From Massospora cicadina (taxonomy: Eukaryota; Entomophthoromycota; Entomophthoromycetes; Entomophthorales; Entomophthoraceae), in contig JAKSZP010005279.1 in the NCBI GenBank assembly GCA_022478985.1, positions 62,001 to 126,000 on the forward strand: a stretch of 64,000 nt of DNA, in the 5' to 3' direction. The translations under genes and the position numbers were made by a program. Under the pieces are notes generated by a model that did no database searches, was not told where the DNA came from, and worked only from the letters and a program-made list of their open reading frames with translations. This document shows positions 58,601 to 64,000 of this stretch, piece after piece. Within the stretch, counting starts at the first letter, position 1, and each line of letters starts with the position of its first letter.

Positions 58601-58825
58601 ACAAAAAAATATTTTGCACAAAATAATGTGAACTAGTATGTGCTAAAAGCGCCATATATAATTTTAATACTGGGGAACAAAACTAAACTGATTACACCTT
58701 ATTAGATGCTCATAAGCATCTGAAGAAGTTATATTTAAGGAGATTAAAAGCTCCTCAACTGTGGCAAGCTAGAGCTTAAAAAAGTTCTTGGGACGCGCCA
58801 CCCTTAGTAGTGAAGGAAATACATA
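55681..58825 (+). other. Possible gag and protease remains of element E, weak
   Basis: Upstream of the E RT on the same strand are short pieces that could be Gag: a heptad-like segment (GVNRLYQKLEAQYKYLTSQ) near 55.73 kb and a NFGLICAKAFxLFEGV piece near 56.47 kb like the capsid of other Gypsy Gags. At 58.2-58.3 kb is VVIPSRLTIK. No knuckle or DSG is visible. I would not call a gene here. Confidence 0.3.
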
Positions 58826-59940
58826 AGTATCTGGGTTTTCATTGATTACCAGAAAATAAATAATGCCACAAAGAAAGACTTGTATCTCCTGACGCAGAGT
58901 GAAATCCTTAGAAAGGCTAGTGCAAAGTTCCTTTTGGCTATGGACCTCATCAGTGGTTATTGCCAAATTGATATGCCTGAAGAAGAGCTTAAAATGTGCG
59001 CAATAATAACTCAAGAGAGCCTGTTTCAGCTGAAGAGGATGCAGTAAAGGGCTATTTAATGCCCGTCTACAATCCAGAAAGCCATGGACATGATCCTAAC
59101 AGATTTAAGCTCTTTGTCTACTGGTTTAAGTTGATGAAATCAATGTTTTCAGTAACACCCTTGATAACTATATGGAACACTTAATAGTGGTTTTTTATAG
59201 CTTTTTGGATGCAAAAAAGGATTAAACACATGAAGTGCCAATATTTAAAGGCTGACTGGTTTACCTTATCTTTGTGATTGATAAAGAGGGAATACAGCTG
59301 CAACTTTCAAAGTTAGATACTATATAAAATGAAACGGCCTGAGTCTAAGAGTAACGTTCAAGTTTTCCTTGGAATGACTGGTTATTACCACCAATTAATT
59401 GCTGATTTACGTAAATAGGGGAGCTATTTATCTATCTACTAAAGAATAAGGGATCTTTCAATTGAAATCCAGCTTGCTAGGAAGCAATTGACCATCGTTT
59501 AGCACTATTGGTGGCCCCAGTATAACATTAATTAAACTTTGATTGTGTCTTTATTATTCATATTATTGCGCTACTCATGGCTTCTTTAGACGTTTTATCT
59601 CAGATTAGGGAGGACGGGTTCAGAACATCCTGTCGCCTTTGCTAGTTTGACATAAAATTTTACAAGAGAAATTACATATGATTGAATTTTAATGCTTGGC
59701 AGTCATATACCCCTACAAAAAATTTCAAGTTTATCTTCATGGTGTTAACTTCACTGTTGTTACTGACCATGTGTCCCTAAGCAAGGGTGAACATTTTGAA
59801 CGAGCCTAAGGGCAATTAGCCTTTTGGGTATTAAAAATCCAAGCCTAGGAATACAAAATTCAGTATTGTGCAGGAGCAAAACACCAGAAAGCCATTTGCA
59901 TATCCCATCTGCCCATTGTTGCTACGCTTAGTAATCTATC
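58826..59940 (+). pseudogene. Reverse transcriptase and RNase H remnant of element E
   Basis: One open frame from about 58829 to 59048 holds IDYQKINNATKKDLYLLTQ, then FLLAMDLISGYCQIDMPEE, both classic RT blocks; the first active-site Asp (MDL) is kept. After an interruption the next RT parts are unreadable. RNase H ends near 59.73-59.93 kb (YLHGVNFTVVTDHVSLS, then EYKIQYCAGAKHQKA). Confidence 0.82.
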
Positions 59941-60660
59941 TGATAAATTATTTAATGAGATGGTCAGCGGAGAATTTAAATACAATCCCAAATTGGTCTA
60001 AAAGTTGCTTTTGGAATTACATTAGGATATATGATTTGGGAAAGGGAAACTTTACAAAATTGATAAAGGCAGAAATATATATTCCCAAATCATCAGCCCA
60101 AACAGATATCATAATTGCTGCTCATAAGGTAATATGTCATGGTTTATGAAGACAAAGGAGCACCTTAAACAATATTATTACTTGGAGTAAATTTATACCG
60201 CAACATCCATGAGACTCTAGAGTGCTGCGCAGAGTGTCAAGGCGAAAAATTACTCTGTTAAAGCGCTTCTTATTAGCTTGTTTAATGCAAAATTAACCAG
60301 ACTTTGTGTCTATTGACGCACTGGCCCTTCCTAATAGCAAACTAAGGGCCAAATGCATTATATTGGCTATTGACCATATGACTAAATGGGCCAAAGCTAT
60401 GGCTATTCATAAAGAGGGAGCATTGACTACTGTCAAGTTTATCCTTAAAAACGTCCTTTACAAGCATGGGTTCTGCATTTTATATCGACAGATAACAGGA
60501 TTAATTTCACTGTTCATGTCCTTACAAAGCCAAATAGTTAATGGGAGTGAGAGGCGCAGTCTCTGCTCCTTATAGTCCCAAAGCTGAATAAAAAGTGAGC
60601 AAATGATTTAGATGATGGTGAAGTCATCTGAAATTCAACTTCAAACAAAATGTTTAAATG
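59941..60660 (+). pseudogene. Integrase of element E, first part
   Basis: The HHCC domain is at 60105-60240 (IIIAAHKVICHGL, then ECCAECQ). The catalytic core starts at 60300 with FVSIDALALP; then come ILAIDHMTKWAKAM (first Asp) and, in another frame, FISTDNRINF near 60.49 kb (second Asp). The third region, SPKAE near 60.58 kb, keeps the Glu. T is inserted 70 bases later. Confidence 0.83.
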
Positions 60661-61179
60661 TGTAAAAAACGGAAATATCTCAGTATCCAAGTGCCATGGT
60701 TGCAAAATAAGTTTTGGTGCTATCCAACAGCACCAAAATATACCAACTCAAAGTTGGTTTCATGGTTTATAGTAGTTGGTCCAACTTAACTATGCAAAAC
60801 TCTCTCAAAAAAAACAAAATGGGTAAGCGAGCTGATGTGAACCACAAAAGCAACCTTTATTTTATTCTCAAATAAAAGACTGCTGAGAAGAGTTGTCTGA
60901 GGAGTGTATCTGAACTCTCTCCTCCGGAGGGAAACTCAGGGGAAACAAAGTCTAAAATGAGCTTCTTAATTCACAGCATTTCCTTTTAAGGTTGCCCTTT
61001 CAGGTGAATCACCTGAATCATTAATTAGGCTCTTATGAGCCTAATGATTTAGTCCAAGTGAGGTACAACCCAGCGCTCAAACCCAGACAAAGCATAAAAT
61101 ATTATAAACGATTTGACTCAGGATCTAAAAAACTGAACTTAAGTCAAAATGCAACGATTAACCTAACTTGATTGTTACA
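60661..61179. repeat. Left LTR of T
   Basis: It is 519 bases, co-linear with 61764-62291. Shared landmarks are ggaaatatc near the start, a ttggtccaac block, acctttattttatt, and aatgcaacgattaac near the end. An inverted 5-base end TGTAA/TTACA is present. Confidence 0.88.
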
Positions 61180-61763
61180 GTACCCCTCAGCAGAGAAGGG
61201 CTTAGAAGAGGGGCCCCACAGCAGGAGGCCGCCACCATGAGGGTTTCCTGGGGCGAGTTACCTCGTGCCCTAGGAAAATTTTCCCAGAGAAATTCTGGGA
61301 CCCTTGTGGAAAGAGATAAACGGCGAGGATGAGTCAGGACTTAGCTGCTGGAATTATCCCACTCTTCATGAGGAAGCATGATAGCACTCAGATGGGGTGC
61401 GCTCCCCTCCCACACTTCCGTTGGCAATGGTCTTCCCATATCACCCAGGAAGGAGCTCTCTCCAATATAAGCATGAGAGGGGCGTGGAATCCAGCGCAGC
61501 TGGACATCTGTCCCCTTGCAGGGTGGACTGTCTATTGGTGAGGGAGCCCTGCTAATACAGGTCCCCTCAGTGCCAACTAAATTCCTAGTGAGGGTGAGCC
61601 CACTGGAGTTTTCTACTGTTGCTCACTTCAGGTCTATAGTTGGTCATCATTAACAAGCTCCCACTGGTTCTGGTTACTTGACAAACAGGACCTAGTTTGA
61701 CCGCTGAGGTCAGTTGAACTGGGGACTGGTGGCGTTCAGAAAGCATATTTGACTTCAGAATTA
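61180..61763. other. Core of T, GC-richer, no retroviral protein
   Basis: It is clearly richer in G and C than its surroundings. ATG at 61237 has a perfect Kozak context (gccgccacc before it) and opens a 31-codon frame ending at 61332. A second frame of 70 codons begins at 61329 and overlaps that stop. I do not recognise either. They could be relics of a captured sequence or chance. Confidence 0.5.
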
Positions 61764-62291
61764 TGTAACAAATGGAAATATCCCAGTTTCTGAATGCCAT
61801 GGTTGCAAATTAGTTTTGGCACTAGCTGACAGTGTCAAAATATACCAACTAAAAGTTGGTTGCAAGGTTAGATAGTAGTTGGTCCAACCTTCAATGCAAA
61901 ACACTCTAAAAACAAAACCAAAAGATGAACAGGTAAGCGAGGTAATTTGAACCTCAAAATAAACCTTTATTTTATTTTCAATGATAAATGGACCTCTGAT
62001 AAGGGTTGTCTGAGGAGCAGATCTGAACTTGCTCCTCAGGAGGGTAACTCTGGGTTAAAAATTATAAAGTGAGCTTCAGAATTCAGAGTGCAACCTTTTA
62101 AGGTTGCCCTTTTTGGGGCCTCATTGAAACATTAATTAAGTTTAATGAGCCTAAAGAATGGCCCAGGTAGGAAACAACCCAGCGCACAAACCCAACTAAA
62201 GAACAAACTTTCTAAAAACGATTTGACTTGGGATTTAGAAAATCCAAATTTGGAATAAAAATGCAACGATTAACTTAACTCAATTGTTACA
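61764..62291. repeat. Right LTR of T
   Basis: It is 528 bases, matching 60661-61179 in order with modest divergence. It ends attgttaca at 62291. Confidence 0.88.
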
Positions 62292-62640
62292 GAATGGAGA
62301 ACCTACTTAAGCTCATCTGTGTTTCTTTACAACATCTCCTATCATTTTAGCCGTCAGGATGTCACCTTTTCAATTATTTTATGAAGGCATCCTGCCATAC
62401 CTGTGATGATATATTTATTTTGGAGGATTCTGGAAATAAATAATATCTTCAATATGTCTAAACGCTTGCCAATACATCAATCAAATTTCAAGCTCAAGCT
62501 TGACAACAGTTTCAGCTATGAAGAAGGCCTGAATTGAAAGGGAAATGAAAAACTTCTACAAGTTGGTCAAATTCAAAGTAGGTGATGATGGTTTGTTTTA
62601 TTACACACATATCAAACAATCCTTAAATTAAACTCATATC
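62292..62640 (+). pseudogene. Integrase of element E, second part
   Basis: Directly after T the plus strand reads the end of the core, with RMSPFQLFYEGILPYL near 62.36 kb. A C-terminal part follows, with QQFQL then VGDDGLFYYTHI near 62.58 kb in broken frames. This completes the integrase that stops at 60660. Confidence 0.78.
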
Positions 62641-64000
62641 AGTATAGGTTGTTAGTGTTATTAAAGAAAAGTCAAAATTCACGTATAATATAATGGAGAA
62701 AAGACTGGCCATTTATATAGCCATGTTTACGCAAAATTCCTAAAAGGTTTAATAATCTGAGCAATAAGAGAAAAATATAGAGAAACTAATGCTATAATAG
62801 TAATAAGATATATTAGAATTAAATATAAAAATATATAACATATGAAAAAATCATAATTGAAATAATATATATAATAAAAATGTTACAAATGGAAGATAGA
62901 TAAAAAGAAGTTTATAAATAATTTTATAAGAAAATAATGTCCACTCTTGAGGAGGGGAGGGAACTGGCCTCTAATTCTTTGATAGTTTGGCCAAATTCTA
63001 CACGTCCAAACGATGATAAAAAACAAGGACATACTTATTAAAGACATATGCATTGTGTACTGATAATGGCATAATACCACCAAAAAGGGGGAAGAGGAGG
63101 AACAATTTGTTGATAAGAATGTTGTTTAAGCTATGATCAGCCAGGAAGCATATGCCAAGGAGGTGGCAATTGACTAGCAAATTAGTTCTGTATTATATAC
63201 CTCATGAGTTTTAAGATGGGATTGATATAACTACCGTCTGCCACCACTCAATGAGGGGTATACTATGGTGAAACTGATTGGAAGGCATTTTCTTGGGATG
63301 AATCTTCTTGAGGTGGCCAAGTAAGGCCATCTTTGGCAGAAAATCACCCACTTTATCATTTTGAAGGGCCTGGAAACAGCTTTTACAGCGAAACAGAATA
63401 AAGGATCATGTACGTCATGAATATTTAAAATCCAGCAAAGAAAATGATCAGGTCATTTTTAGAGTGACAAACAAGGAATCCATTAATTCCTACACAAGCG
63501 CTTCTTCCTGATGGAGATCCTGCACCATGATTGAGGTGTCCTCCACTATAACTTGATGGATGGGGCTGAAGTATTATTAAAATTCAACCCTAGCTATTTT
63601 ATAGGCTGGACTTAGTAAGGTTTACTTGCTGACTCTAAACTTGCCAGATATGCCAGGAAGCAAAAAATGTTAAGTACAAAGAGTTATTTTAATAAAGGAT
63701 CTACATACCAAATTAATGCTCCCAATGAGAAGTTTAATCTTTATGTAGAATGTGGACAAGTAATTCAACCCCTGACGCCAAAGAAGGATGAGAACATAAA
63801 TTATAACTGGTAGAATTGGCTGAATGGCAAACAAATTTCTGTGCTATGGCTCTTTCTTCTTCCATAATAGTGTCTTGCCAATCTAAATTAACTACAAATA
63901 GATGAAGAATAATCTGCCTTTACTCCAACTCTTGCATAGAGAGTAAGATCAACTGAAGCCTCATCACATGAGGCAAATGCAAAAATTGACATCAGTTTTT
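62641..64000. other. No recognisable gene at the right end
   Basis: 62.7-62.95 kb is very AT-rich. 62.95-64.0 kb has short plus-strand pieces such as a Glu-rich run near 63.09 kb, but no motif I can defend. It may be E leftovers or another decayed repeat. Confidence 0.5.

Larger units (their letters stand above)
60661..62291. mobile_element. T: miniature LTR element (TRIM-like), 1.63 kb
   Basis: Two related repeats, 60661-61179 and 61764-62291, both starting TGTAA and ending TTACA, enclose only 584 bases. aaatg before and gaatg after form a 5-bp target duplication with one mismatch. The E integrase continues on the far side. The core has no retroviral protein. The element must have been moved by enzymes of another LTR element. 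Orientation is not settled: neither side shows a clear primer site, although GAGGGG lies near the right edge of the left repeat on the minus strand. Confidence 0.82.
58826..62640 (+). mobile_element. Element E: Ty3/Gypsy pol, split by element T
   Basis: RT, RNase H and integrase of a Gypsy element follow each other on the plus strand, with the integrase interrupted at 60660 and resumed at 62292. Sequence differs clearly from both A and the B/F/C1/D group, so E is a third Gypsy lineage here. LTRs were not found, and its edges are undefined. Confidence 0.82.

Noticed and set aside
1..64000. tRNA, rRNA, CRISPR array or bacterial operon
   Set aside because: No cloverleaf, rRNA segment, regular direct-repeat array or ribosome binding sites seen; the content is eukaryotic transposable elements.

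Overview
This window is a stack of decayed transposable elements from a large, repeat-rich eukaryotic genome. I see no host gene, RNA gene or CRISPR array. CpG is scarce in the older elements, and many lost catalytic residues look like CpG-to-CpA changes, which points to a genome with cytosine methylation. The integrase of element A resembles the Ty3/Gypsy type common in fishes, amphibians and reptiles, and the LINEs are L1/Tx1-like, with an APE endonuclease and a CCHC ORF1. My best guess is a vertebrate with a big genome (amphibian or lungfish size class). This is an inference, and plants or fungi are not excluded.

Layout. (1) Element A, a Ty3/Gypsy element on the minus strand (1-7223, left LTR cut by the window edge), sits inside the gag of element B (plus strand, 7224 to about 12.3 kb). 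(2) From about 12.3 to 38.94 kb there is a nest: the old LINE L2 (plus) is split by Gypsy element F (minus, 13495-32506, target duplication ccatt); F is split by Gypsy element C1 (minus, 17650-31419, target duplication aatag); C1 is split by the LINE L1 (plus, 20461-25692, 15-bp target duplication) and by a short ORF1-only LINE copy H1 (minus, 27120-29001, 16-bp target duplication). A second ORF1-only copy, H2 (minus, 36955-38880), sits in the 3' UTR of L2. (3) 38.94-45.57 kb is AT-rich with nothing recognisable. (4) Gypsy element D (plus, 45566-53253) has both LTRs, gag and pol, and carries a solo LTR (G, 50859-51952, target duplication ccctc/ccctt) in its integrase. (5) 53.25-58.8 kb is AT-rich and mostly unrecognised. 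(6) Gypsy element E (plus, pol at 58.8-62.6 kb) is split in its integrase by T (60661-62291), a miniature LTR element with 0.52-kb LTRs and a 0.58-kb GC-richer core.

How they relate. B, F, C1 and D belong to one Gypsy group. In three of them Gag carries a short collagen-like Gly-X-Y stretch upstream of the capsid-like region, and in the fourth (B) the tail of that stretch is visible. D and F, and less clearly C1, share a primer-binding-site candidate a few bases inside the LTR. L1, L2, H1 and H2 share one kind of ORF1; L1, L2 and H2 also share the last 40 bases of the LINE 3' end. All coding regions are broken. L1 is the least decayed. The order of events is B, then L2, then F and H2, then C1, then H1 and L1.
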